A DNA stretch of 64,000 nucleotides from Alteromonadaceae bacterium (GCA_013216015.1 JABSOI010000001.1:89056-153055); one strand, 5' to 3'. Counted from the stretch's first letter, positions 39,053 through 50,100 are shown. The notes: generated by a model not told the origin, from the letters alone. Made by a program: numbers and translations.

Positions 39053-40108
39053 ATGAATAAAACCATGCTACATCCCAACAATCGTCATCGTCACGGTTAT
39101 GACATAAAAGCACTTTGCCTTGTACACCCTGCGCTCAAGCCCTTTGTTGTCAACACCTCAGTTGTAAATACCTTTGTTGACACTTCCTCTGTTGTCAAAA
39201 ATAAATCAATAGCGAAAAAAGGTAATAAACCAAAGTCTATTCACAAGCTAACCATAGACTTTTCTAACGCTAAAGCGGTAACAGAACTAAATACAGCCTT
39301 GCTTAAACAAAATTATCAGATTAAACATTGGAAAATTCCCCAGGGATATTTGTGCCCGGCAATCCCTGGCCGAGTTGATTACATTCATTACCTCGCTGAT
39401 TTATTGAAAGAAACCTTGAATTCTGAGACATCTGACAGCCTAAAGAACAATAAAAAACTAAAAGTAAAACTAAAAATAAAAGTATTAGATGTTGGCACAG
39501 GTGCTGGCTGTATTTACCCTATTTTGGGTCATATTGAATATAACTGGGATTTTGTTGCCAGTGATATTGATCCAATATCTATTAAGACTGCAAATAATAT
39601 TATCCAATCGAATAAGGGCTTTTCTAAAGCAATTGAGTGTCGGTTACAACCAGATAACAAACAAATATTTCACGGCATTATAAAAGCAGATGATTTTTTT
39701 CATTTAACCTTATGCAACCCTCCCTTCCACAAATCATTAGCAGAAGCAAATGCAGGAACAATTCGAAAGTGGACAAATTTAGCAAAAAAAGATATAACAA
39801 ACAAACAGCCATCAACTGGGAAACATTTAAATTTTGGTGGTCAAAAAGCAGAACTCTGGTGCCACGGTGGTGAAGTTAAATTTATCAGGGATATGATAAA
39901 AGAAAGCAAAGGTTACCAAAAACAAGTGCTGTGGTTTACTTGTTTAGTCTCTAAAAAAGACAATTTAAGCGCAATAAAACTCTCATTAAAAAAAGCTAAG
40001 GTAGTTCAATTAAGAGTAATTAAAATGGCTCAAGGGCAAAAAATCAGTCGTTTTATCGCATGGAGCTTTTTAACGGCTGAACAACAAAAACTCGCCATTG
40101 CAAACTAA
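39053..40108 (+). CDS. rlmF: 23S rRNA (adenine(1618)-N(6))-methyltransferase
   Basis: RlmF methylates A1618 of 23S rRNA using SAM. Family signatures are LHPNNRHRHGYD at the start, ALLKQNYQIKHWKIPQGYLCPAIPGR (in two parts), the SAM motif LDVGTGAGCIYPI, and the N6-adenine catalytic motif NPPFHKS. An insertion of about 35 residues (after LKPFVVNTS, with repeated VVNT/FVDTSSVV text and a basic KKGNKPK) lies between the two N-terminal blocks, making this part longer than in E. coli RlmF. It starts four bases after the DUF2947 gene. Confidence 0.93.
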   Translation: MNKTMLHPNNRHRHGYDIKALCLVHPALKPFVVNTSVVNTFVDTSSVVKNKSIAKKGNKPKSIHKLTIDFSNAKAVTELNTALLKQNYQIKHWKIPQGYLCPAIPGRVDYIHYLADLLKETLNSETSDSLKNNKKLKVKLKIKVLDVGTGAGCIYPILGHIEYNWDFVASDIDPISIKTANNIIQSNKGFSKAIECRLQPDNKQIFHGIIKADDFFHLTLCNPPFHKSLAEANAGTIRKWTNLAKKDITNKQPSTGKHLNFGGQKAELWCHGGEVKFIRDMIKESKGYQKQVLWFTCLVSKKDNLSAIKLSLKKAKVVQLRVIKMAQGQKISRFIAWSFLTAEQQKLAIAN

Positions 40109-40216
40109 AATACAACTATTATTGATACACTATTTACTAACTAACTATTTACTAACTAACTATTTACTAATAAATTAATAACTAATAAATAACACATTAA
40201 TTACGAAAGGAAAAAC

Positions 40217-40876
40217 ATGAAAAAGATTTCATTACTATTAGGCTGTAGCATTTTATCACTTTCCCTCAGTGGTTGTTTTGGCGGTGATCCCGCAATTCAA
40301 AATATCAATGATTTAATTACTGGGCAAAAAATAGATAACAAAATTGAAAATTGGAAAACTAAATTAACACAACCTGAAGAATTAACCTTTACTAAAGGAA
40401 AAAATTACTTCTGGGATTTGCAGACAACCCATGGAAATATGAGTATAAAATTATTTACTGACGTAGCTCCAATGCATGTTACCAGTACAATTTATCTCAC
40501 CAAACTGGGTTTCTATGATGATTTGGTTTTTCATCGTGTGATCCCGGGATTTATGGCACAAGGCGGGGATCCACTCGGCAATGGCACTGGTAATCCAGGT
40601 TATAAATACGCTGGCGAATTTGATGGTAAAACATCACACAATAAAGCAGGTATTTTAAGTATGGCCAATTCAGGGCCAAATACCGATGGCAGCCAGTTTT
40701 TCATCACCTTTAAAGCTACTCCTTTTTTAGATAACCGTCATACGGTTTTTGGCGAAGTTGTAACAGGGCTTGAAGATACCTTACCTAAAATAGAAGGTTT
40801 AGGTCAACGTAATGGTAAAACTAAAGTTTTGATAAAAATTATCAAAGCAACAATTAGAGTAGAAGATAATAGTTAA
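40217..40876 (+). CDS. Peptidylprolyl isomerase, cyclophilin-type lipoprotein
   Basis: A cyclophilin of 219 residues with a lipoprotein signal peptide (MKKISLLLGCSILSLSLSGCF, lipobox LSGC with Cys20). The catalytic core holds FHRVIPGFMAQGGDP, GSQFFITF and LDNRHTVFGEV. It probably assists folding of periplasmic or outer-membrane proteins. AAAGGAAAA precedes the ATG. The gap before it contains a short tandem repeat (TTACTAACTAACTA, about 40130-40175). It is probably transcribed alone. Confidence 0.93.
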   Translation: MKKISLLLGCSILSLSLSGCFGGDPAIQNINDLITGQKIDNKIENWKTKLTQPEELTFTKGKNYFWDLQTTHGNMSIKLFTDVAPMHVTSTIYLTKLGFYDDLVFHRVIPGFMAQGGDPLGNGTGNPGYKYAGEFDGKTSHNKAGILSMANSGPNTDGSQFFITFKATPFLDNRHTVFGEVVTGLEDTLPKIEGLGQRNGKTKVLIKIIKATIRVEDNS

Positions 40877-40987
40877 AAACCAGTAAATTAACCCAATAGG
40901 TAAAATACGAAAGGCCAGCAATTAGTTGGCCTGAATTTCATCTTATCAACAACAATATAGTATCTAAAAATAACAAGGCCTTAACAA

Positions 40988-41431
40988 ATGGACGTAAATC
41001 AACAACAAATTGAAGAAGCCGCAGATAAAATTTTAACCGCTTTGGCGGGAACTCATAAATGGAAATGGGAAGAGAACAGAAAAGCCATATTGTCCGAATT
41101 TTCCCGCGACAAAATTGAACAAACGTTAAAATTGTTACAACAGCAATTTACTCATCAATGGGACAGGAAGTCGATAAAGAAAATGCCGAAGTCATTGAAG
41201 GCCCAACTGGGTGAATTAACAAAATTATCTAAAAATCAATATTTATTTACCTCGCCGACTTCTGAAAATAATCCCTCAATATTAGCAATTTGGTGGCCAT
41301 GGGGACACGGAGCAACTGTTTCATTACGTTTAATGATCTTAAAAGAATCTTATAGGTCACCAGAGATAATTAAACCTAAAGACAGTTTTTTAACAATAGT
41401 TAAAAACTTATTTTCACCAGACAATAGGTAA
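40988..41431 (+). CDS. Hypothetical protein (147 residues)
   Basis: I do not recognise this protein. It has a charged helical N-terminal half (QQIEEAADKILTALAG, FSRDKIEQTLKLLQQQF) and a region with aromatic residues (ILAIWWPWGHGATVSLRLMIL, about residues 92-112) that could be a hydrophobic core or membrane-associated segment. It has no signal peptide. A plausible ribosome site (AACAAGG) precedes the ATG. It stands between the cyclophilin gene and the TonB receptor leader. Confidence 0.6.
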   Translation: MDVNQQQIEEAADKILTALAGTHKWKWEENRKAILSEFSRDKIEQTLKLLQQQFTHQWDRKSIKKMPKSLKAQLGELTKLSKNQYLFTSPTSENNPSILAIWWPWGHGATVSLRLMILKESYRSPEIIKPKDSFLTIVKNLFSPDNR

Positions 41432-41852
41432 CATATTCAACAAATATGTTTTAAATGATGTTATTCCAGTAAACAAATGTTTCAAAATTATTCATATTTA
41501 TCGCTGAATCTCCCCTTTTGGCAAAAAATAAATACGTAGACCAGTTCCCATTTCCAAAATACATAATTCCGCTGAATATAAATATTGATTAATAGAACAG
41601 ATACAATAATTAAATGAAATAGTATTCCGCCTTTTAATACCCTAACCTACATATCATAAGTCATCTAATCTTTTCCGATCACCTGGTTCAGCTTGGGTAT
41701 ATTCACAACAAGCAATTGATTTAATGAACTAAATTGGAAATAAGGAAAGTGAACAATATACATTAAAAAGCAGTTGAGTGCTGGTGAACTATATCTTTCC
41801 CTTTGATTAAACAAAGCACTGAACAAAACAAAAAATATAACTCACCAAGTTT
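41432..41852. other. Gap before the first TonB receptor leader
   Basis: 421 bases of AT-rich sequence. I see no gene, strong hairpin or repeat related to the families listed here. Base composition resembles other intergenic stretches of the window. Confidence 0.5.
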
Positions 41853-42199
41853 TATATTACTTACAACTGTCCAGAGAGTTTGTAATACCTTAACAACAGG
41901 AAAATCAAGCCAATAATTTTTTCATAAATGCTATTTTTGTGCTGAATAGACTTTTTATGTGCTAATCGCCTAATTACTCGCCAATTACGTAACAAAACAC
42001 TACTCAAGGTTACAAATATTAGCAAAATGTTGCTTTTGGTCTATTCACAACATTATAAAACCCATTCAGATATCTCAACTAGTTAAAGCCCTCCCATAGG
42101 TATAGCTTAGAGGCTGCTTTAAAAGCAACTCAAGCTTTTAGCCGTAAGAACAAATTACACATAAGAAAGTTCTGATAGAAACATAAAAGAGAAATATAC
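41853..42199 (+). promoter_or_regulatory. Upstream region shared by the two TonB receptor genes (copy 1)
   Basis: This 347-base region aligns with 46760-47106, the region upstream of the second receptor. Matching blocks at matching distances from the two ATGs are TATATTACTT, AGAGTTTGTAATA (start -325 and -326), CACCTAATT-like text, GTAAC(A/G)AAACA and GTTACAAATA (start -191 and -192). A candidate promoter TTGCTT (42030-42035), 18 bases, TATAAA (42054-42059) is present. The conservation suggests a shared regulator, possibly the nearby LytTR protein; that is inference. Confidence 0.6.
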
Positions 42200-45100
42200 A
42201 TGAAAAATACTTATACAAAAATCTTCAAACGATCGATTGCAGCTATAGCTGTATCAACTGTTTTAGGCATGGGTGTCGCCAATGCAGACAATCTGGTAGG
42301 TAAAGTTACCATTAGTGGTGGTGATTCTGCTGGTTATACTGTAAAAGCTGTAAACATTGCAACAGGTACAAAACGTACTGTAGAACTTAATGCTGATGGT
42401 AGCTATCGATTAGCTAAAATGCCATCGGGTCAATATAAAATTACCGTAATGAAAGGTGGTGCTGTTGTAGCAGAAGATACCATTCGAGCTTCTTTAGGAA
42501 CTAACGCTGTAACGAACTTCGAAGTTGTTGAAACATCTAATACTGAAATAATCCAAATTGTAGGTTCTTCAATTGCCACTATTGATATTTCATCATCAGA
42601 TTCAGGTTTAATCGTTGGTGAAGTTGAAATTGACCGTATGCCAATTGCTCGTAACCTTACCGCTGTTGCAATGCTTGCACCGGGTGTTGTTAAAGGGGAT
42701 GATGCTTTTGGTAACAGTGCTTCTTTTGGTGGAGCATCTGTAGCTGAAAATATATGTTACATCAATGGCATGGAGGTAACCAATACTCGCAATGGTTTAG
42801 GTTGTGGTCAATTACCATTTGAATTCTATAAAGAATTTCAAATAAAAACTGGTGGTTATTCTGCTCGTTACGGGCGCGCTACAGGTGGTGCAGTAAACGC
42901 AACCGCTAAAAGCGGTACCAATGAGTGGGAATTTGCAGCAACAGCGACTATTACTCCAGATTCATTAAGAAGTGATAATGAGCAAAAATCGATTGGTGAC
43001 GGTGGCACTGGTGGTGTTTTCCGTGATATGAGCGTTAACGAACAAAACAATAAAGAATTTACATTTTCAGTCAGCGGTCCAATCATTGAAGATAAATTGT
43101 TTTTCTATGCATTGGTTAACCCGAGAGATTCATCTCAACAATTTGGTTTTAATACCTCTTTCTTCCAAGAGTATTTTGCTCATAATCAAATACGCACCTG
43201 GGAATCTTCAGGAGGTGATAACTTATTCTGGGGTGCGACATTAGATTGGGATATCAGTGAAGATCACCGTTTAAGTTATTTTGGATATTCAAACCGTAGT
43301 GATACCAATGTAACCATTTATAACTGGAATATTGATGATGGTCCGGTCAATGGCAAAGGTGATGAACTAGGTAATAACCTTCGCAAACGTGGCGGTACAA
43401 CTCATAGCATCAGTTATACAGGTTATATTACAGATAACTTAATTGTTACTGCTATGGCTGGTTCCATTGAAGCTCAATATGAAACTTCACCACTGAATTT
43501 AACGTGTGCCACAATCAACGATGGCCGTGATAACCAAACTGTACCAGCTGTATCTTGTGGCCCAGGTGGTTCTTTTGGGGCTAATGAAGATACCAACAAT
43601 CAATTTGCATTTGATATTGAATATCTAATAGGCGACCATACTATTACCGCTGGTTATGAGTTTCAAAAACGAGAAACAACGCGAATTTCAAGACCCGTTG
43701 CAGGTCATAGTTACACTTACGTGACAGTAGGCGCAGGCGCCCCGGTTATTGGTGATAATGGTGTATTATACACAAATGAAACAGATGCTCCTGTTGATTA
43801 TGTGCAAGATCGTATTTTTGACGGTGGAGGTGGATTTTCAAGTGACATTAAAGCCTACTTTATTGAAGATAAATGGGCAGTTACTGATGATTTAACATTA
43901 AGCCTTGGTTTACGTATTGACGAATTTGAGAACGTAGGTGTTACTGATAATATACTAACATCATTTAAAACAGATGTTGCCCCTCGTCTTGGTTTTAGCT
44001 GGGATCCAACAGGTAATGGTGAAAGTAAATTTTACGGTACCATTGGTCAGTATTACCTGCCAATTGCCAACAACACAATATTCCGTGCTGCATCAGGCGT
44101 AAGAGATACTACAACTCATTATACATTTGACAGTATCAACCCTGGGGATGGTACACCAGTAGGTGCCGTACCAGTTAATGGCACTGTTGCCAATTCACAA
44201 ACCGTAGGTAATGTTGGCGCTATTCCGACAAAAGATACCTTCCAGGCACAAGAGGCAGATCCCTTCTCTAAAGTCGAATACATCCTTGGTTATGAAAGTA
44301 TGTTAAACGATGAATATACTTTCCTCCTTAAAGGTACTTATCGTTATGTTGATTCTGCACTTGACGATTATTGTGGTTCATATGCAGATCCCTATTGTGT
44401 AATGCTTAACCCAGGAGAGGATTCATCCTGGTATAAAGATGGTTCGTACTATGAAGGAAATGGAGTTTACGCTGATACAGATCAAGTGACTGATGGTGTT
44501 GCAGATCCTGGTTCATTAACACTTCATCCTAACAGTAGTACTATCCAGTTACCAAAAGGCATTAACAAATACTATGCATTAGAGTCAACGCTTCGTTATA
44601 AATTAGACGACTTAAACTGGTCATTTAGTTATAGCTGGTCACATAGTTACGGTAACTTCGAAGGTGCGGTTAAGTCTGATAATGGACAAGCAGATGCTGG
44701 TTTAACAACCGATTTTGATTTCCCTGCATTAATGGATGGCTCTTACGGTAACTTACCAAACGATCGCCGCCATGTAATGAAGTTCTTCGGTAGCTACAAT
44801 GTCACTGATAACTTAGTCGTCGGTTGGAATTCTACACTTGCCAGCGGTCGTCCAAGAGGTATAACCGGTGGTAGTTATGAAGATAACAACCCAGATTTAA
44901 GAGGTGGATACGGAGATACTTATTACGTGTATCATCCTGAAGATGAGACATATTCGTATCATCCCCGAGGTTCAAACGGTACAACATCCTGGACTTTCAA
45001 CGTGGATGTATCTGCAAGCTATAACTTTGAAATCAATGGTGTAGAGATGAGTGCTTCTCTTGATGTGTTTAACTTGTTAGATAATAACCAAGTAATAAGA

Positions 45101-45217
45101 CAAATAGATCACTATGAAACTTTCTGGGTTGCTGGTACCCGTAACCAGTACTACGGCGCTGGTGACAGATGGCAAATTCCTCGTTCAGTCACTTTAGGCT
45201 TTGAAGCACATTTCTAA
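42200..45217 (+). CDS. Oar-like TonB-dependent receptor with N-terminal carboxypeptidase regulatory domain
   Basis: A 1005-residue outer membrane protein. It has a signal peptide (about residues 1-29), a carboxypeptidase-regulatory-like domain (about residues 31-105, GYTVKAVNIATGTKRTVELN), a plug domain (IDRMPIARNLTAVAMLAPGV to TGGAVNATAKSG, about 145-235), and a long beta-barrel ending in aromatic residues (RSVTLGFEAHF). The Oar type usually imports large substrates such as oligopeptides; the ligand here is unknown. It has an ATG with AGAGAAA before it and a strong terminator after. A paralogue lies at 47107. Confidence 0.93.
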   Translation: MKNTYTKIFKRSIAAIAVSTVLGMGVANADNLVGKVTISGGDSAGYTVKAVNIATGTKRTVELNADGSYRLAKMPSGQYKITVMKGGAVVAEDTIRASLGTNAVTNFEVVETSNTEIIQIVGSSIATIDISSSDSGLIVGEVEIDRMPIARNLTAVAMLAPGVVKGDDAFGNSASFGGASVAENICYINGMEVTNTRNGLGCGQLPFEFYKEFQIKTGGYSARYGRATGGAVNATAKSGTNEWEFAATATITPDSLRSDNEQKSIGDGGTGGVFRDMSVNEQNNKEFTFSVSGPIIEDKLFFYALVNPRDSSQQFGFNTSFFQEYFAHNQIRTWESSGGDNLFWGATLDWDISEDHRLSYFGYSNRSDTNVTIYNWNIDDGPVNGKGDELGNNLRKRGGTTHSISYTGYITDNLIVTAMAGSIEAQYETSPLNLTCATINDGRDNQTVPAVSCGPGGSFGANEDTNNQFAFDIEYLIGDHTITAGYEFQKRETTRISRPVAGHSYTYVTVGAGAPVIGDNGVLYTNETDAPVDYVQDRIFDGGGGFSSDIKAYFIEDKWAVTDDLTLSLGLRIDEFENVGVTDNILTSFKTDVAPRLGFSWDPTGNGESKFYGTIGQYYLPIANNTIFRAASGVRDTTTHYTFDSINPGDGTPVGAVPVNGTVANSQTVGNVGAIPTKDTFQAQEADPFSKVEYILGYESMLNDEYTFLLKGTYRYVDSALDDYCGSYADPYCVMLNPGEDSSWYKDGSYYEGNGVYADTDQVTDGVADPGSLTLHPNSSTIQLPKGINKYYALESTLRYKLDDLNWSFSYSWSHSYGNFEGAVKSDNGQADAGLTTDFDFPALMDGSYGNLPNDRRHVMKFFGSYNVTDNLVVGWNSTLASGRPRGITGGSYEDNNPDLRGGYGDTYYVYHPEDETYSYHPRGSNGTTSWTFNVDVSASYNFEINGVEMSASLDVFNLLDNNQVIRQIDHYETFWVAGTRNQYYGAGDRWQIPRSVTLGFEAHF

Positions 45218-45243
45218 GCTTTATAAATATAAAGTAACACGTA

Positions 45244-45270
45244 AAAAGCCTTGCTATGCAAGGCTTTTTT
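45244..45270 (+). terminator. Terminator after TonB receptor 1
   Basis: AAAAGCCTTGC and GCAAGGCTTTT form an 11-bp stem around the loop TAT, ending in a T-run. It begins 27 bases after the receptor stop codon. Confidence 0.9.
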
Positions 45271-45583
45271 ATTAATAACTTTCTAAATTTAGCGATCTTA
45301 TATTTAACCAATAAAACTGATTATTAATACACACCCACAAAAAAGTTCAAAGGTATGGTATGAAATGCACAGCATCATGTTTTTAAAGTTTCTTGTTACA
45401 AAAACAACAAAAATTCCCCGTGTCTAGCACCTGTACATTAACATATAATAATCAACAGGACTTAACAAATTCAACACCCACAGGGTCAAATGTGTTTGTT
45501 GTCCTAGGCAATATATGCAAACAAAAAAGAATTACTTCAATAGCGAATAGTTAAGGTTTTATCAACATTAAAAGATTTGTTAT

Positions 45584-45611
45584 TTGAATGTAAACATACA
45601 TTTTTTATACA
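45584..45611 (+). promoter_or_regulatory. Putative promoter of the LytTR gene
   Basis: TTGAAT (45584-45589) and TATACA (45606-45611) are spaced by 16 bases and lie just before the LytTR start. The other sequence between 45271 and 45583 is AT-rich; no gene is seen. Confidence 0.4.
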
Positions 45612-45627
45612 CTTTGGGTGACATGAA

Positions 45628-46137
45628 ATGCCAAAAGACTTTAATTATTTAATGACTGAATGTCATAACTTTAATGAGATAAATCATGAAGATCACTTAA
45701 ATGATCTTCATCAACAAATTAAATATGATTTTTCAAAAGATTCAAATTTACAAATGACAGAAAACAGTAATATGAATAACTTCATTGCTGTAAAATCCAT
45801 TGGTAAAATTGAACTTATACCCTACGCAGAAATTTATTGGTTGCAAGCATCCTCAAATTATATTGAAATTCACCTGGAATGCAGAACTATTTTACACAGA
45901 GATTCTTTAGGTCGCTTAGAAAATAAATTATCTTTTAATCATTTATTACGGGTTCACCGCTCTTCTGTAATTAACTTAAATAAGATCAAGCATATAAACA
46001 GTGAATTAGGCAGGTACAATTTAATTTCATTAACAAATGGAGATGAAGTTAAATTAAGTAAATCCTATAGAAGTGCACTATTTCATCATTTGGGTATAGA
46101 CACATATACCCGTAATCATTCAAAATGCAGGTTTTGA
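45628..46137 (+). CDS. LytTR-family DNA-binding regulator
   Basis: A 169-residue protein with no receiver domain. The first 50 residues are acidic and unrecognised. Residues about 51-155 form a LytTR DNA-binding domain (FIAVKSIGKIELIPYAEIYWLQ, FNHLLRVHRSSVINLNKIKHI, LTNGDEVKLSKSYRSALF in pieces). LytTR proteins bind direct repeats upstream of targets. Its location between two TonB receptor genes with a shared upstream region suggests it may control them, which is inference. The last 11 codons and stop (TYTRNHSKCRF) are supplied by the MITE at 46106. Confidence 0.85.
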   Translation: MPKDFNYLMTECHNFNEINHEDHLNDLHQQIKYDFSKDSNLQMTENSNMNNFIAVKSIGKIELIPYAEIYWLQASSNYIEIHLECRTILHRDSLGRLENKLSFNHLLRVHRSSVINLNKIKHINSELGRYNLISLTNGDEVKLSKSYRSALFHHLGIDTYTRNHSKCRF

Positions 46138-46264
46138 AGCGTTTTAAAAGATTATCTACTACGTTGCTTTCAATCCCAATAGCCCGCTATTGCTCAATCA
46201 AGCGCCTTTTAGATAAACTTTCAAATTCACCTCAAATTCCCGCATCTTGAATGACCACGGGTAT
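46106..46264. repeat. MITE-like element, family C copy 2 (159 bp), overlapping the LytTR 3' end
   Basis: Ends are ATACCCGTAATCATTCAAAA and, complemented from the right, ATACCCGTGGTCATTCAAGA. The subterminal block GATGCGGGAATTTGAGGTGA is shared with the copy at 15802 in the opposite orientation. Its left 32 bases are read as the end of the LytTR coding region, including the TGA. Confidence 0.75.
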
Positions 46265-46413
46265 AGTTAGCGTCCCCCGCTACAACTCTGCTTCTGGATA
46301 AACAGCAATTAAACATAGCGGGGTTCTGTCACATCGGGTTATAAATTTTTCACATTGAATTTGAAAGACAATTGTTTTATTTCAAAAAGTTAAAACAAAG
46401 TTCAGTAGTAATA

Positions 46414-46629
46414 ATACCAATTGTATTAAGTTAGTGGTCAGGGTTCGATGAGGATAAATTTTCAAGAGCACAGGTTTTTTGCTCCAGACAAAACCTAAGT
46501 ACCGACATCGACGTGCATGGATGCACTAATGCAGCGAAGGCATGGATGCCTAGGAGCTGCCATGTCGGCAACGCAGCTATTGGAAATTTAGACCATCGAG
46601 GGTGACCACTTACTTAGTACAATTGGTAT
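46414..46629. repeat. MITE-like element, family A copy 3 (216 bp)
   Basis: Ends are ATACCAATTGTATTAAGTTA and, complemented from the right, ATACCAATTGTACTAAGTAA, each followed by GTGGTCA. They closely match the right terminal repeat of the IS630 element at 62878-63997 (ATACCAATTGGATTAAGTTT, then TTGGTC). The interior carries a single copy of the 100-bp unit found twice in the 34064 element. No coding capacity is present. Confidence 0.85.
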
Positions 46630-46759
46630 AAGTAGAAAAGAACAACGTTAATCTAAAAATATGAATAAAGGGGGATCACATATAATTCCCCCTTATTAAT
46701 TACAAAACAAAAACACACTGAATAAAAACAGGAAAAGAAATAGGCTCCCATCAATATAT

Positions 46760-47106
46760 TATATTACTTCCCCTTGTCCTAGAGTTTGTAATATTTATAC
46801 AGCTTTAAAATCATGCCAGAAATATTCTCACAAATTATTACTTTGTGTTGAATCTACATTTTCATGAGTTAATCACCTAATTCCAATCTCAAATGTAACG
46901 AAACAATTCTCAATGTTACAAATAATTACAGAATGTAAGTTCTGTTAATTTCAGAACACAATTCAACTTGTTCAAATATATTAACTATTTAAATAACTTA
47001 CATAAGGATAGTTTATATAGTTGCTGACAAAGCATCTCAAACTTTTAAGTCGTATGAATAAATAACTCAATTTTAACATGCATATAATTATAAGTGAGAC
47101 ATTGAC
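46760..47106 (+). promoter_or_regulatory. Upstream region shared by the two TonB receptor genes (copy 2)
   Basis: Aligned with 41853-42199 at equal distance from the start codon. AGAGTTTGTAATA (46781-46793), GTAACGAAACA (about 46895) and GTTACAAATA (46915-46924) are shared. It shows that the duplication of the receptor gene included its control region. Confidence 0.6.
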
Positions 47107-50100
47107 ATGATAAAGAACTATTCAAAAACCTTTAAGCGCTCAGTAACTGCTGTTGCCGTTTCAGCTATCTTAGGCATAAGCTCTGTAGCTCTAGCAGCAA
47201 ATAATTCATCCAGCATTATCGGCTCAGTTTCCGTTGACAGTCAAAATATTTCCGGTTACACCGTTGTTGCACATAATATTGCAACAGGTCGAAACCGAAC
47301 ATTAACAACTAACAAAGATGGTGAATTCCGTTTTGTATCTTTACCTGTAGGCACATACAAAATAACAATCCGTAATGGTTCAACTGTTGTTGCTCAAGAA
47401 ACTCGAAAAGTTAGTTTAGGTGTAAATTCAACCGCAATTTTCGATTTAGTAAGTGAATCTGATACTTAAGTTATTGAAATTTCTGGTGCTCGTGTGGGTA
47501 CCATTGATGTATCTACAACAGATTCAGGCTTGATCATTAGTGAAGCTGAGATAGATATAATGCCAATTGCCCGTAACATTACAGCAATTACAATGTTAGC
47601 CCCCGGTGTATTTAAAGGTAGTGCCGGTTTTGGTAACTCTGCCTCAGATGGTTTCGCTTCATTTGGTGGTTCATCTATTTCAGAAAATTCATGTTTTATT
47701 AATGGATTAGAAGTAACAAACACTCGTCAGGGTTTAGGTTGCGGCTCTGTACCTTTTGAATTCTATAAAGATTTTCAAGTAAAAACTGGTGGCTACTCAG
47801 CGATGTTCGGTCGTACGACTGGTGGTGTTTTAAATGCGGTAACCAAAAGTGGTAGTAATGAATATGAATTTGCCTTTACAGCAAACTACTCACCATCTGG
47901 TGAAGAAGGCCGTGTATCAAGGGCAGATGGCGGACTAGGTGCAATTTTTATTGATACCCGCCATGATGAGTTCACTCAATTTGATTATACTCTGTCAGCA
48001 TCAGGTCCTATCATTGAAGATACGCTATTTTTCTACACATTGGTTAATCCTAGAGACAAATCCAGTGAATTTTCACAACAAAGTGGTAGTACACGTTTAT
48101 CAGGTACAGATGAATGGCGTACTTTGGACTCATCCGGGTCAGACAATTTATTTTGGGGTGCTAAAATTGATTGGGATATCAACGAACAACACAGCTTAAG
48201 TTTTTTCGCTTATTCAGATAGAAGTGATACGCTCGATACACGTTATACCTATGATGCCCAAACAGAAACAATTGGATCAGACGTTACAGGTACATTCATG
48301 CGTAAACGCGGTGGTGAAGCAAAAAGTGTTTCTTACACTGGTTATATAACAGATAACTTTACACTTACCGGTATGTGGGGACAAATTGAAACAGAATATA
48401 CAACTTTGCCTAGTAATTTAGATTGTCCGACAGTATCAGATAACAGAGTTGGTGTTACTAAAATTGTTTCTTGTGGCCCTGGTGGTAACTTTGGTCTTAA
48501 CACTGATGATAATACTCAGTTTAGACTCGATGCAGAATATAGCATTGGTGATCATTTAATTACTTTTGGTTACGATTCTCAAGATCGCCAATCATTTCAA
48601 ACAAGTGAACGCATAGCAGGCTTCAGCTATACTTATGATACTTTAGAACCTAACGCTGGTATTCAAAGTCTGGGTTCTGGTAATTTGTATACCAATAATA
48701 CCGGAGCAACAATTGATTATGTTTCAGCTCGTCAATTTGTCGGTGGTGGTGGTTTCGACAGTGACTTAAGTGCATGGTACATTGAAGATAACTGGCAAAT
48801 TACTGATGATTTAATGTTAAACATTGGTGTTCGTCAGGATCATTTCGTTAATACAGGTACTACAGGCGTTGTGTTTGTTGACCTTAAAACCGATGTTGCA
48901 CCACGTTTAGCCTTTAGTTGGGATGTAAATGGTGATAGCGAATCTAAACTATACGGTAACTGGGGTCGTTATTTCCTACCTGTTCCCAACAATACAAACT
49001 ATCGTGTTGCTGCAGGTATAAGTGATCAAACAACATACTATACTTTCACAGATCATGACTCAACAGGTGCACCTACAGGTACGACACCAATCAGCGGTAC
49101 TATAGCTAATTCTACAAACGTGAATAGTGTTCCGTCAGCAACTAACATTGATTTATTCCAGGCAAAAGAAGCTGATCCTTTCTATAAAGAAGAATGGATT
49201 ATTGGCTTTGAAAAACAAATCAATGAAGATTTGACTGCATCAATCCGAGGCGTATACCGTGAAGTTGGTAGCGCGCTGGATGATTTCTGTGGACCAGTTG
49301 CTCCGGCTTGTGCATTAGTAAACCCTGGAAAAGGCGGAACATGGGGTCTGGATAACGATGGAGACGGTGAGGTGGATGAAGGTTCATATGTTTACCATTC
49401 TGCGGATGAAATTGGTTTACCTGAAGGTATTAACGAATACTCAGCAGTTCAAACTCAACTGAATTACAACACAGACAAAATGCGTTGGACATTCATTTAT
49501 TCATGGTCACGTAGCTGGGGTAACTTTGAAGGGGCCTCGAAAACTGATAATAACCAAGTTGATGCTGGTATAACTACTGACTTCGATTTCCCTGCATTAA
49601 TGGATGGTTCCTTAGGTTACGCTCCAAACGATCGCCGTCACTCATTAAAGTTCTACGGCAGCTATAACATTACTGAAGATTTAGCTATGGGTTGGAATGC
49701 ATCAGTTCAAAGTGGACGTCCAATTAGTGCAACAGGTCGTGGATACCCAGATCATTCAGCGAGTGTATATGGTAGCTACGGTGATACATATTACCTATAT
49801 ACCAATCAATGTCCCGATACCAACGGTGACGGCATCTGTAATCAAGAGGAGAAAATTTATCAATTCTCTCCTCGTGGTAACAACGGTCGTACACCATGGA
49901 TCTTCAACTTAGATCTATCATTAAGTTATAATTTCGAAGTAGCTGGTACAGATGTACGTGCTTCTTTCGATTTAGTTAATGTATTAAATACACAGGAAGC
50001 ACTTTCAGTAAACGAACGTTATGAACGTAATGAAGGTACTCCAAATATTTATTATGGCGCCGCATATTCATGGCAAGCTCCCCGCTCTGTAAGATTTGGT

